Source: Rostrohypoxylon terebratum (lineage: Eukaryota; Ascomycota; Sordariomycetes; Xylariales; Hypoxylaceae). Taken from it: a stretch of 64,000 bases of DNA. The stretch spans positions 1 through 64,000 of the forward strand of contig MU385952.1 in the NCBI GenBank assembly GCA_022497145.1, written 5' to 3'. Shown piece by piece: positions 11,616 to 22,800 of this stretch. The position numbers and the translations under genes are program-made. The notes under the pieces were generated by a model. The model searched no databases. It was given only the letters and a program-made list of their open reading frames with translations, and was not told the origin of the DNA. The number at the start of each line of letters is the position of its first letter. Position 1 is the first letter of the stretch.

Positions 11616-12474
11616 GCCACCCGACGTAGTTAGCTATGAATTCGACGCATGTACCTAGATACCGGGCAGACGAAAGAATGCGATCCCAAAATTTCGGTAC
11701 CTATATTCACACATAACCTACTAGAAAATAAGACTCGAATGAATGTACAACGCGGGGCGAGGCTGTCATCACGAAGAAGGATGTGTGATGCAGGTTCAGG
11801 TTCAGGTTCAGGTTCATGTTTCTATTATAAGTAACATTAAGATGTATTATAAGCATTTTATTAGCATAAACATGATATATACCATATATATGCTTAGCGT
11901 ATGGTTTTAAGATCATATTCCTAGGTAAAGAGGTTAGATATTGATCTATCCCGTAAAAGAGTAAAAGAAACGGCCCTAAAAGCTGACACCCGGAGATCCG
12001 AAGATCTTCCATTTTTCTTACTCCTTTTCCTTTCCTGTCTCCAATCAATCTTACTTCCCGCAAGCCTCGACTCAACTTGTGGAAATAGATTGGTCTCACT
12101 TGAAATGATTTGTGAAGCCAAGAGCAAAGAAAAAGACCAATGATTGTTGGAACACTTCAAATCACGCAAGGAGCAATCCTTTATGAAACATTCGAGGAAG
12201 AACGCGAACCCGATCATGAAAAACCTGGCCGGAATCAATGAGCAGCGAAAAAGTACCTGGGTACTTGGCTGCTTAGGACCTAGGTAACTTCGATGTCCTA
12301 GTCTCACTCAACAGGATACCGAGGCCTGCTGCTATCGCATCGTGGCGAGCTCATTTCCAATTCCACCGCGTACAGGTATAGATCATGTCGGTCTAGTGAG
12401 AGAAACAAATTCTACCTCGGGATTCAAAGAGAAGAGCAGCACGACTTTATGTAGAGAAAGTGTAGCTTTGTGTC
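11616..12474. other. Spacer between the F-box gene and the GH55 remnant
   Basis: It should hold the F-box promoter on the minus strand and includes a small hexamer repeat at 11792-11816. The minus-strand frames here (for example 11707-12307) are low complexity and not convincing. The N-terminal two thirds expected for the GH55 gene downstream are not found in it. Confidence 0.45.
11792..11816. repeat. AGGTTC hexamer microsatellite
   Basis: Four consecutive copies of AGGTTC. It is in frame with nothing convincing. Confidence 0.85.
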
Positions 12475-13141
12475 GCGGATCATGACGTTGACGACAAGTC
12501 TCTGGCACAGATCAAAGTGTACGCTGGTCGCGGTGTATTGGTCGAGTCAACGGTAAGAACTCTCTGGCTTGTAGGCACTGGCGTCGAACACCATGTTCGA
12601 TACCAGTATCAGTTAAGCAAGACGCAGGATATCTTTACCAGCCAGATTCAAACGGAGACGCCATACCACCAGCCCAACCCGGGAGCGCGACAGCCGTTCC
12701 CCTTGAATACAACGGTCGATGACCCGAACTTCTACACCTTGTGCCCCCAGAGCTCAGCTCCAAGTATTTGCGCCAAAGTATTGGGATTGGAGGTTAGTGG
12801 GAATAAGAATGTGCTTGTTTATAGTGGTGGGGAAGCCCAGCCTTTATCCCCGCCATTAAGCATTTCCATACACTCTGTTCGATTAACTAATCAATCTTAC
12901 AGACTATACTCCTTCTTCAACAACTTCAGCGCGTCCTGTTCTGCCAAGGGCGCGAGCTCGCTTTGTCAGACTGACATCATGCAGTATGACGCCGCTAACA
13001 CCACGGGGCTCTAACTATACAGTTTGAACACCATTGGGGCTTACGGCATTATATACAGAGACACGACGAAGCTCGCGAATTGCTCAGTAAACGCAAGCGT
13101 ATTTCCCAAGCTCGATTATCTACTTCGGCGGCGGTACTTAA
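12475..13141 (+). pseudogene. C-terminal remnant of a GH55 exo-beta-1,3-glucanase
   Basis: This reads as the last quarter of a fungal GH55 glucan 1,3-beta-glucosidase (pectate-lyase-like beta helix). It begins with A-D-H-D-V-D-D and Y-A-G-R-G-V-L-V-E-S-T, followed by a W-L-x-G-T-x-V-E-H-H block, Q-I-Q-T-E-T-P-Y, L-Y-S-F-F-N-N, and a C-terminal I-I-Y-F-G-G-G-T end. It is broken in at least three ways. An in-frame TAA sits at 13012-13014. A one-base shift at about 13100-13105 separates the final I-I-Y-F-G-G-G-T (stop 13139-13141) from the rest. About 84 nt at 12823-12905 look like a former intron whose splice sites no longer restore the frame. The larger N-terminal part of the enzyme (several hundred residues) is missing upstream. 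Non-functional by sequence. Confidence 0.75.
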
Positions 13142-13608
13142 GCCACTGTACTAGGTATGGGTGTATTTGGTGTGTATCCAAATTGTGTAGTAGTAATGAG
13201 GTACATATTCGGCTTCAAAGTCTACCGAGTGACACAACACCTTTGAAGCAGGCGAACTAGCTTCAAACCATGGTGAGTTGACAATGCCATTGTTCAGTAA
13301 CTCACTTATGGTTAGCCTTCATAGGTAGGTATCGTCTTTGTTGTTGTAAGATACGCCCGCAGATTATCCTATTGATATATCAGCACCAGATAGCAACAAT
13401 GCATTGTTCTCTCTAACTACGTCTTTATTCAGGCTTAACAATCATTTTTTTTCTGGTACTCTATACCGACAGGTATAAGATGATGAGAAATTCCAAGACC
13501 AGTTCCACTGAACTTTTCTCATCATCGGAATTTCCATCTGCATCGAGGGTAATTAAATACACATACACAAAATTTCTCGATTCTTCAACTACATTTTTTT
13601 CAGTCACG
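13142..13608. other. Spacer with leader of the zinc-ribbon gene
   Basis: No gene supported. An open frame from 13480 joins the next gene but lacks coding character; a pyrimidine tract ending in CAG just before 13603 could be a 5'-UTR intron acceptor. Confidence 0.35.
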
Positions 13609-14172
13609 ATGGTTGTCTTCTATGACGATGTTGTTGGAGAGGGGGGTCAGGAATATTCGGTAAGAGAGCGTCCACACGATGAGCAGTCCAGACAGTATTT
13701 CGTCGGTGGGCAGTACACCTCTGAAGAGGATGCAATGCGGATGCTGCAGGGGTCCGTCTCGCCATCACAAGTAGAGATCAATCCGAGATCTCCGACGTGG
13801 CAGCCATCTGCCAGTAAGTTCACCTTACCGCCTGGTTTTGTCCAATCACAAGGTGCTAATGCGTCGTCGAGACACGCGAGCGCGAGGAGCAGAGACAATA
13901 CGCCACAAAGCGATATTCTTCAAGAACGACCTTCTGGATCATCGTCGAGAAGAAAGAAGGGTAAGAAAAACGAAGATGCCTCGCTGGACGACCTTTGGTA
14001 CGAGAGCGGTACGAGTTGGGATAAGGTGAAGCCGAAGAAGGAGAAGCCGAGAAAAACAGGTATGAGGGCTTGCACGACCGGGCCGGAGTGTTTTTCTTGT
14101 GGCGCAAAACTCAGCCTGAACCAAGTCACCAACTCTGGCGTGCGTTGTCCAGTATGTCAGTGTTTCAATTAA
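13609..14172 (+). CDS. Small hypothetical protein with C-terminal four-cysteine zinc ribbon
   Basis: 187 aa from the ATG at 13609, chosen because coding-like sequence starts there; an upstream in-frame ATG at 13480 would add about 43 unremarkable residues. The middle is Ser/Arg/Lys-rich and probably disordered. It includes a basic R-R-K-K-G-K-K-N patch that could be a nuclear localisation signal, and an acidic D-D-L-W patch. The last 30 residues contain C-F-S-C-G-A-K and V-R-C-P-V-C-Q-C, a C-x2-C...C-x2-C arrangement that should bind one zinc ion, resembling the ribbon of small RNA-polymerase subunits. I do not recognise the family; nucleic-acid or polymerase association is only an inference. 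Confidence 0.55.
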   Translation: MVVFYDDVVGEGGQEYSVRERPHDEQSRQYFVGGQYTSEEDAMRMLQGSVSPSQVEINPRSPTWQPSASKFTLPPGFVQSQGANASSRHASARSRDNTPQSDILQERPSGSSSRRKKGKKNEDASLDDLWYESGTSWDKVKPKKEKPRKTGMRACTTGPECFSCGAKLSLNQVTNSGVRCPVCQCFN

Positions 14173-14775
14173 TTTGTCACTGATGCGCCACCCGTCCGCC
14201 GTCCATACTCTACCTAAATTCTGTTTAGATTAGTAACGTTTAAGTTAGTAACGAATAAATGTCAATATGTTTATGTTTATATAGTATGGAGACAGATCCA
14301 AGTGAAGTGATTAAGAAACGTTTGTCCCCGCCGAGATTCTAATAGTGCAGATCAGTTTTCGCCAGGGGAAGAATGTAGTAGTTTGTACAAGTATACAAGT
14401 AATGCCTGGCGATGGTTACAGAGGACGAGAAACTTAGAAATATGGATAATTTAAGGTTACCTGTATTACCCGAGATTTGTTCATGACTGTGCATAATGTT
14501 CATTGTTTACCTATTGTGTATATTGTCGTGGCTAGAAAACCAACTTAAAACAACCTTAATAACTGCTGACTGTTTGTACATACATAACCTTAGTCGATGA
14601 CGTGACGTCACGGGGGCCTCAGTACTGGCTATTTAGTGTATCTAGTGTTACGGATCACTGCCTGGCCAGGCAGCTGCTATGGATCCATTGGATGCGTTGC
14701 TTATGTAGGACTGAAGGCCCCTCCCCCCTACTATCCTCGACCTGCTATTCTCTTTCTATTTAATCACGGGTGCGC
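14173..14775. other. Spacer
   Basis: No gene seen. A short inverted word TGACGTGACGTCA lies near 14599, containing a CRE/ATF-like TGACGTCA, and may be a regulatory site of the following gene. Confidence 0.35.
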
Positions 14776-15186
14776 ATGTCAACTTCGAAAGTAAAACTTA
14801 TTCCATCTCTTCTTCCCAACTCACCTAGAATCTTCGCTCATCGATATTCTTCCAGCATCCGAACCAAAATGGCAGACGAGAAATCACAAGACAAAGTTGT
14901 GTCAGCTTCCGCTGAGGATACCAAGCAAGCGGATACCGGCGACAATAAAAAGACGGGGGATTCCGCCGATTCGGGTCCCACCACAGAGCAGCCAAAACCG
15001 CCTAGACAGCTACCTACCCATTACAAGGGCATGCCAAGGCAGTGGGAGAAGAACCAAGGTGCGTAATGCCGCAGTTCAGCAGTGCAGCGATCTAGGATCT
15101 AGATTCTAGATTCCAATTACAAGTTTCCGAGTTTCCAAGACTAACCTGGTGGGTAATATGATACAGTCCCGAAGAAGGATACCTAA
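14776..15186 (+). CDS. Small conserved-looking hypothetical protein, possible mitochondrial presequence
   Basis: Two exons (14776-15058 and 15167-15186) with a 108-nt intron (GTGCGT donor, CTAAC branch, CAG acceptor) give 100 aa ending V-P-K-K-D-T. The first 32 residues are rich in Lys, Arg, Ser and Leu with no acidic residue, like a mitochondrial targeting peptide. A second Met (14869) starts a hydrophilic A-D-E-K-S-Q version that would be cytosolic. The last 30 residues (P-T-H-Y-K-G-M-P-R-Q-W-E-K-N-Q) look like a conserved motif. I cannot name the family. The tiny second exon is supported by matching phase and a perfect branch site. Confidence 0.6.
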
Positions 15187-16140
15187 ACGCAGTTGTTGTA
15201 GCCAACCGCGAAATATCCATGATGGGATTTAAGAATGCGAATGCGATCACGGTCTTGTTCGGTGAGGGCTAAGCCTAGAATCTAGATACCTAGGCCTAGG
15301 CCTGCTAGGGCCCAGGGTTCTTTTGGCGCATTTTTAATAGTTGGTTCCAGTTCCTCTAGCCCTAGAGCCCTATCAAATTGACAGGTGGCCAAGATTTACT
15401 GGATGAATCCCCTCTCTCGACTTCAGCTTCCTTTATATGTCTACTATTAGGTATCATTTTCATTTGTAAATAATAACCTTTAGTCTGACAGAATACGCGT
15501 GTTCTATCCGGTTTGGTGTGCGCTCACATGCCTATTCGTTTCGGCGAAGAAAATTCACCGTTCAGGGCGTCGGACGTTACCCAGAGTACCTGAATCCCTA
15601 AATCATCAATCAGTAGGCGATAGCCCTGTAGTACAAAGAGTCATAGGCAAACCCAAGAAAAATATCTCGAGACATCAAAGTATTAATATTACAAACAAGA
15701 ATGATGAAAAAATTCCAATGCGAAAAAGCCTCAAGCCTCGTAATATGAGCCCGTTCTAGGCGGACTATCTCCTGAGGTGAGATCCGCTCAGACCTCTCGT
15801 GAGCCGACCAACTGCCGACTATAGTGAGGTGATCCGCAGCCAATAGTGGCATGTCCCCGCATCCTGCACTCACTGTCGCCATTGCATGAAAGGCAATACA
15901 AGATAGGGGTCACCAGTATTAATTCAGGGTAGGAAGAATCGTATATATCTCTATTATTCTCGTAGCCAGCGAGGTAGTCCAGTCCGTGTTAGCATCTCAC
16001 TAAACATTTCAATCAAATTGAGCAACTTACCTCCTTTACTTACTAAGTACTTACCCTAATTACCACCCCTGAATTACATCCCACATCCCACTCACAGGTT
16101 CATCCTTCCCTAGGTACCTTCGAACCTTCAATCAACCACA
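15187..16140. other. Spacer and SDR promoter
   Basis: No gene supported. The last 120 nt are pyrimidine-rich, as is common just upstream of fungal start codons. Confidence 0.4.
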
Positions 16141-17130
16141 ATGGGAAGCATCTCCAAGAAACTCAGCGTCATCGTGACAGGCGGCGCCAGCGGTCTCGGT
16201 CTCACGATGGCAGAGTACTTCGCGTCGCAAGGGCACGCCGTCACCATATTCGACGTCAACACGCAAGCAGGTCACCAAGTAGCAATTGACCTGGCTAAAA
16301 AGCACCCCGAGGGCAAGGTCGACTTCAAGTTCTGCAACATCACATCATGGGATAGCCAAGCGACCGCCTTCAGGGAAGTCTACGAAAGGAATGGCCATGT
16401 TGACATTGTCATGGCCAATGCCGGCATATCGGAGCAGGGCGTCAGCAGCTTGGGATTGACCGACGAGGACGAACCGTCACAACCCAGGTTGCGAGCTTTG
16501 GATGTGAACTTAACAGGCACAATATACAGTGAGCTTCTACCATTTGAACCTACGTCAATTTGAATTGTCCCTCTAATTCCATGCGATAGCGGTCAAACTT
16601 GCGATACACTACATCAAGAAGAACACACCAGATACTACCACAGGATCGCGGGGTTCCATCATATGCACGGCCTCAAACGCCGGTCTATACCCCTTCCCGG
16701 TAGCACCCGTATATGCCGCTTCAAAATCAGGCATCATTGGCCTTGTCCGCTCTCTAGATCGGGTCCTCGAGAAGGTTCACATCCAGATTAACGCATTAGC
16801 GCCAGCTGTACTTGGTATGCGGGCCCACAATTCTTTCCCTTCCCCTCCCCCCTATTTCTCCTCCCAACGTTTGCCCCTCAGCAAAACACGAGGTTAATTC
16901 AAAATATAGAAACGGCTATCACTCCATCGAAAGCTCTCTACGAGGACCTAATCATCACACCTCACTCTACATTGGTTAAGGGAATCGCCCAACTTATCGC
17001 TGACCCGAAAATCAGTGGAGTTGTTGCCGAGATTCATGGAGAGAAGGTTACGCTGCGCACGCATCACGAGTACGTAGACGACGACACGAAGGCCAACATG
17101 GAAGTCTTCTGGAAGCACGGGGTTGCTTGA
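16141..17130 (+). CDS. Short-chain dehydrogenase/reductase (15-hydroxyprostaglandin-dehydrogenase-like)
   Basis: Three exons (16141-16528, 16590-16814, 16910-17130) splice in frame to 277 aa, a classical SDR length. The cofactor loop T-G-G-A-S-G-L-G is at residues 13-20. An acidic residue after the second strand (Asp39 in F-D-V-N) predicts NAD(H) over NADP(H). N-A-G is at 93-95. The catalytic set is Asn123, Ser158, Tyr171 and Lys175 (Y-A-A-S-K). Cytosolic by lack of targeting signals. Substrate unknown; the closest named group I recognise is NAD-dependent 15-hydroxyprostaglandin dehydrogenase-like SDRs. All three introns are phase consistent. Confidence 0.9.
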
Positions 17131-18971
17131 AATAGACCACTCTTTTTCATTTTCTATTCCGCTCCAGCTATTTCGGTTAGACGTCCAAGGCAGGACTTAG
17201 AGATCAGTAGGATTGGGAAACTTGGCCTGGCACTGAGCCAGTGATTTTGAGCCATGGGTATCGACATGTCTATAGATATATTGGTGTATTTAGGAGGAAT
17301 TCCTAAACGCAGATTCAATGGATATATTAATCATAGCGTGAATTAAAATCACGAACAATGAGACCGCAACGTGAATAATGTCGATAACTAGGTTAAATAT
17401 GTGCTAAGCTTAATAAATAGAAAACCCTTTGGGTCCCCTGAAGACTTAACCTCTAATAATAAATCCCCCATAGTTGATATGCCAATCAGTAAAGGTGACA
17501 TGTAGAGCGATCAAGCTCTTCCAAATGATATCCTATATAGTATATTGGTGAGCTTGTGCTCCTAATAACAATCAATGCGTATCTAAGAAAAGGAACTGTA
17601 GATTAAAAGCACTCTAGGTAGTCAGCATGGTGTTTCTTTGGCTACTGCCTGTTCTAACCATCGCATGAATAATGCTGTAGAGAATTAGCTACCTACCTAT
17701 AGATAGATACCTATCCATCAATTAATATACATTGACGGTTTCAAAACGTAGAATCTCGTCATTCACATACCATATATATAAGAGCCACCCACTCACGCAC
17801 CACCACGAAACATTTCCTAGGCACCTACCTAATATATCAGAAGAATTCAACAAGGAACTCAAGTATCAGGACATGTAGAGATACATTCAGCTTCACTTTA
17901 CATGTATTTTATGAGTAGCCCCCTGAAACAATGCTACTTATGCACCTTTGTTGTATATGTATACCTTCAGTACTGCCTATAGGCTCAGAGGCACCTCATA
18001 TACAACCCAATACCAATGTACACTCATTAACCATGTCCACCATATGACACACTACCTCTTGATCATGTATCTACAGTACGGCTAAGACTATATGTAATCT
18101 TTGTGAAAATACCTTCTATGCCCCCTCAGTCGATATCGGGAAGCGCCAAGTGCTCCCAGGCATGCCTACAAATACCCATTCTCCCCTCCGCAAAAGATTC
18201 TGACACCTCTTCTTCCTCTTCTCTTCACATCATCCATCTTCCCAAGAAAAAAAACCCAACATTTCATCTGAAAATATCAAATCATAGCATTGTCCTACTA
18301 TCCATACATATTTTCTCCCCAACAAATTCCCATTTACATGATGCATACTTTTACTACTCTAGATGATAGCTTCCATTCAAGTGGCTGTTTGAGCTTGTTC
18401 AACATGGGGATCACTTATCATTACCTCCCAGCCTCCTAGCAAACACACATTCTTCAATCACATTCTCCTACCCACGGATGACCATCGCTCATTTTCTTAG
18501 CACTGCTACGACGGACACAATTACTGACGACTTCGGGGAAAATGAGTATGGTAACCCATGACTCGAATTTGCCAAGTCTTGGCTCCAACTATGTTCTTCC
18601 TCTCATCACCTAACCCACTATTGGCCTGCGTCAATTGTATGATGGTATGTTCACTAATAATCTCTCCTTGTCACCAACTAATAAATTGCATATAAAGAGT
18701 GCTCTCAGTGGCCACTCCAACTATTCTACACTTATCCATACACTTACACTTGCATCGCTACTACCACTTTTACTCACAATCACATCTACTTATACGAGTA
18801 CAAATCCCACCAACTCAAGATCAATTTACCCTTCCATAACCATCTTACTCCCTGCCACTTGCCAAAGAATCAGGATCAATACATACCTACTCACCAGCCA
18901 ACATTTGGTCAATTGCCACTATATCCCCCCATTCATCAATCATTTGAAGCAGTCACTTCACCTTGACCACC
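17131..18971. other. Long spacer, probably including a long C/A/T-rich leader
   Basis: From about 18100 to 18970 the plus strand is markedly poor in G and rich in CA, CT and AT words. This resembles the long 5' leaders of fungal regulatory genes. Open frames in it (18103-18366, 18635-19009) reflect the absence of G rather than coding. Confidence 0.4.
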
Positions 18972-19808
18972 ATGTTCCGAGTTCCCTGGCACAGGCTTCC
19001 GATGATTGATGCCATGGAACGCTCACGACAATGGCGACGGCAGTATAACATCAACATCAACGCCGAGCGCCGGCTGCGGGCCGACCAACCCGCATTCCAC
19101 CACGAGCTTATCAAGAGGTTAGAGACTCTGAGAGAAATCCAATCTCACGACATCGACAACGACCCTTCTATGAGCACATCATTACATGAGGCGAAAGATG
19201 AAAACACTTACACAGTTGGTGATGGCGACATGCTCCCCACGGGCGAAACTGACGACGCCTCCCGTCTTGAAGAGGACGATGATTGGGAAGCTCTCGCCGC
19301 AGCTATCAATGCTGAGGTAAACACCAGCTACCTCGATCCGCGGCCCAAGAGCAAGGATCTTTACAGAACCACCTCTTTGGGCGAGAGTCGGAGCAGCGAG
19401 CCCAGAACGCTAGACCAATGGTTGAGCATTGCCTCCGATATGACCCAAGAAGATCCCAAGACGGAGTACAAAGATGATGGCCAGCACACCTTGAAGCCAA
19501 TTCCCCGAGTCCACTCCAGCCGAAGCGAGAACGGAAAAGACCACTCTGCTACACCGCAGCAACTGAGCCAACCAATCGAACCGTGCCTTTGCCCTATGCC
19601 ATTAAACCCAGAGGACTGGCTCGCGATGTCCGAAGCAGCTAGAGCCGCAGCCGCAGCCAGAGCCGAGTCCGCTCGTAGGGGTGAGCAGGTGATCGCCGAG
19701 CACTCGAGAACGAGGAAGAGCAATCAGGCCGAAGGAGGGCGGACAAACGTCCCGTCTGGACGAGCCGCACCTCGAGGTTCCCGTCGGTGTTCTCACAGCA
19801 GATCCTAA
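18972..19808 (+). CDS. Hypothetical protein, Ala/Arg/Ser-rich C-terminus
   Basis: 278 aa from the ATG at 18972, the first Met of the frame. I do not recognise the family. The N-terminus is basic and may form a helix (M-E-R-S-R-Q-W-R-R-Q-Y). An acidic E-E-D-D-D-W-E-A-L-A-A-A block is in the middle. A Pro-Glu-Asp-Trp-Leu-Ala segment is followed by an alanine/arginine helix (A-R-A-A-A-A-A-R-A) towards the C-terminus. No transmembrane segment or signal peptide. The frame is open and compositionally unlike its G-poor leader, which supports coding. No introns seen. Confidence 0.5.
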   Translation: MFRVPWHRLPMIDAMERSRQWRRQYNININAERRLRADQPAFHHELIKRLETLREIQSHDIDNDPSMSTSLHEAKDENTYTVGDGDMLPTGETDDASRLEEDDDWEALAAAINAEVNTSYLDPRPKSKDLYRTTSLGESRSSEPRTLDQWLSIASDMTQEDPKTEYKDDGQHTLKPIPRVHSSRSENGKDHSATPQQLSQPIEPCLCPMPLNPEDWLAMSEAARAAAAARAESARRGEQVIAEHSRTRKSNQAEGGRTNVPSGRAAPRGSRRCSHSRS

Positions 19809-22800
19809 ATGTTACCAACAACTTATATGAATCAGTGGCCGGTGAAAGACACGAGTCATACTTGTCATGATACAAACCTAAGAGCAAGGAAAAGACTCTA
19901 TTGTTGCGCGAGGAGCTCTAGGCTAGGGACGATACTACGCCAAAGAACCCCCCATAGCGGGGGGTCACAGGATCTCCATCGAAGGCTTGACAATACTGTC
20001 TGTGTAAGCCAGCCTTCCCTCACCAGTCATGACAACTCTCAGCCAGTGGACAACTCAAGCCATCACCACCTTGTCCCTGTGTGGACCCCGAAGCATAAGA
20101 AATGGCCATGTTGTCGCTCAAAGAGCTCTAAACTCCCTTACGCTCCCTAGGGAACGCGGTACACATACATAAACCAAGGAGGCTAAAGCCCCGGCAGCCG
20201 GCTGCTCTCACCCCAGCACAACGCCAGCCCCGCGCTGGTCGCGGGGCACGGCGTATGTGCCAATTTGTCCTCAGGAAGGACGGAGCCGGGCAGCCGTCAG
20301 CGCCATCGCTGACGTGCGCCCGGTGGCCGGTTGCCGGGAGCAGCGCAGCGCCTTGCCTCCACCTCCACTGTATGGTACGGTGCCCACACAACCCGCACAA
20401 CCCGCACTTAAGCACACTTCAGACGAGCGTTAAAGGGTGTGCATCCGTAGGATGCACTGCCTGCCTTCATGCGGGCAGGCATACCGCCTGCGCCGTCTGC
20501 CGTGCGCTCCCCAGGGCAGCCGGTCTGCCCGCGCTTCACCACGCTTCTGGAAAGCCTGGCCTAACGAGGCGACTCCCCCGGGCCGCCGCTGGCACGGCGG
20601 TCCCGGCTGGAGTCAGAGTTTTGCAGAGCCGTTCCCGCTCCGCCATCTAGTCATGATGGGGAGCTGGTCTCGCAGAGCGCGGGCGGTCTGGGGACACGGG
20701 GATGAGGCTACCCTAGTTGAGTGAGATGGATGAATGACAACCAAACCCCATGTGGTGGCTTCGGATCTATGGTGTTCGCTTGATGAAAGATGCTAGGTAG
20801 GAAATTGGTCGTGAAGGATACTAGATAGTGAGAATTGAGGGAAGACGTACTCGGCTAGAATTAGGTATACCACGGATCTCGTTGTAGGGTATGGATATAC
20901 AGACGATAAATCAAACCGCATACCTACCTAGATTTCTAAATGGTGAACTCCTATTAATTGATTTTGTGAAATGCCTTGATTATCTGTGGGATGAGAAAGC
21001 TCATCGATGTGGACCGTCATACGACAGAGCACTGTTCCTAGCACTGGCTCCACCCCCCGACTCCCCGAGAAGCCATAAAAAGTGCTAATAATAGCTACCT
21101 ACCTATTTTTCAGGGCATCCTCGCTCCAAAGTTCCAAAGCGTTTACACACACCCGAGAGAAATGCGCGAAGACAGGGTTCTTTGCTGACCGACACGTTTG
21201 TTTAACGCCTTGCCTTTTTCTACCCTACCTACTCCAATTCCACGAACGGTACCGAATTACGAGACGCACACGTCGGGATGCTGACGACTCCCCTACAGCC
21301 AAACGCCTGGCTCGATCGCTATGGAGGAGGATGGGAAATGATGGAAGAGGCATAGCGGCTTTGGTTATGGACGAATAGGAAACGTGGGGTAGTAATGAAT
21401 TCCGGGGTTGGTGTGAGAAAAGTCTGGGGGAGGGAAGGGGGCCAGGGAAAGCCTGGGGTAACATTAGTCTCGTATTGGAGGCATTGGAAAGCCATGCTGC
21501 CATGGTATTGAACAGGAAGGTTGTCATGTGATCTGTGAGGGGAAAAGAAGGAACTCGTCGCCCTTTTCACTCTTTAGAATGGCCTGTTGCTCTTTCGACA
21601 CCCAGATGGAATCTTTCCCCTTGCAACCTTTATTTTGACGTCGTCACAGCCTGATTCTTCACTTCCAGCGTTGTTTATTACTCTTCTTTTCGCGCCGAAA
21701 GGCTCGAGAAAGATGAGGGACTTCTTCCAGAACGAAGAAACGCCAATCCAGCTGTAGCCAACTACTTGATTAACCCTTAGTTGATAAGCTCGCAGCCTTC
21801 ACCGAGATACAATTGACTTGGCCCTCTGCTCTTTTGTCATTCAAAGCGCGGCATTTTCTCTCCGGCTCGAGGCCAACTTCAGGCTCGGAGACGCGTTCTG
21901 TTCAATGAATATCGAAGAAGCCAACTTTTTAGGAAGTTGAAGTTCAAATCCGACCGTCTGATAATTCCTATCAAGTCTTTTCTCGAGTAACTACTATGAG
22001 GGTATTCGCGGCGTGTAGGATCTAGTGGTCCTTGGGACGCCCCCGGAGTACGGAGCTGGCTCCGTGACACACGTTCCCCCTCTTCACGGCAACATACGAT
22101 GGCTCTTGAAATTCGGCACAAACTCCGTCACAAGCGCCCGATTAACGAAAAGTGGTCAAAAAGTCGAATTGGCCCAAATATTTGATATGCTCGCGCTTCC
22201 ACCGTGGATGCTCTATATTGTCCTCGGAGAATTTTAAGCAGCGACCCTGATACCCGTGTTGAAAAGTTATAATCCTCGAGAGCATGACCAATCGACAGAT
22301 ACAAATGTGGACAGCCAATGTTTCTAGCGACCGAATTGGTTGCGCCAAGACCGCATTTGGACATTTTCGTGTCGCAGTTTTGGGCTCTTACATGGCTGCC
22401 TTGAGCAACATAAATCGCCACGATGGATGAATTTGGGTAGCAGTCGGCTCTGTCGCAGTCCTCAACTGTGTAATGCCTCGTTAGCGTCGCTACGCTACTT
22501 CGATGTCGTCCTTGGATATGACGATGTATCCTCAGGTCTCCGTGACCCATATCAGACTGTTGTCAACTCCCAACCCTTCCGTCTCGGATGACATCCCAAT
22601 TACGAGTCATTATGATTGCCTAGCGAACATATGCGCCCATTAATGGTGATGAAGGAAAACCCCGTTTATATCGTCGACGGATCAAGAGGTTATGTCCTAT
22701 CTCGCTATTCATCCTTGGTTCAACTAGGTCGACGCCATGAAGTAAGACCACACGACAGAGTAGCCTGCCGATGCCTGATTATGTCGTCTCTGGTGTTGTG

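Noticed and set aside
13125..13155. Resemblance of the GH55 3' end to part of a dispersed 5S rRNA gene
   Set aside because: Only a dozen bases match by chance and the sequence is explained by the I-I-Y-F-G-G-G-T end of GH55; no 5S promoter elements follow.
20128..20724. Overlapping open frames in the hairpin island
   Set aside because: High GC removes stop codons on all frames; no protein motifs.
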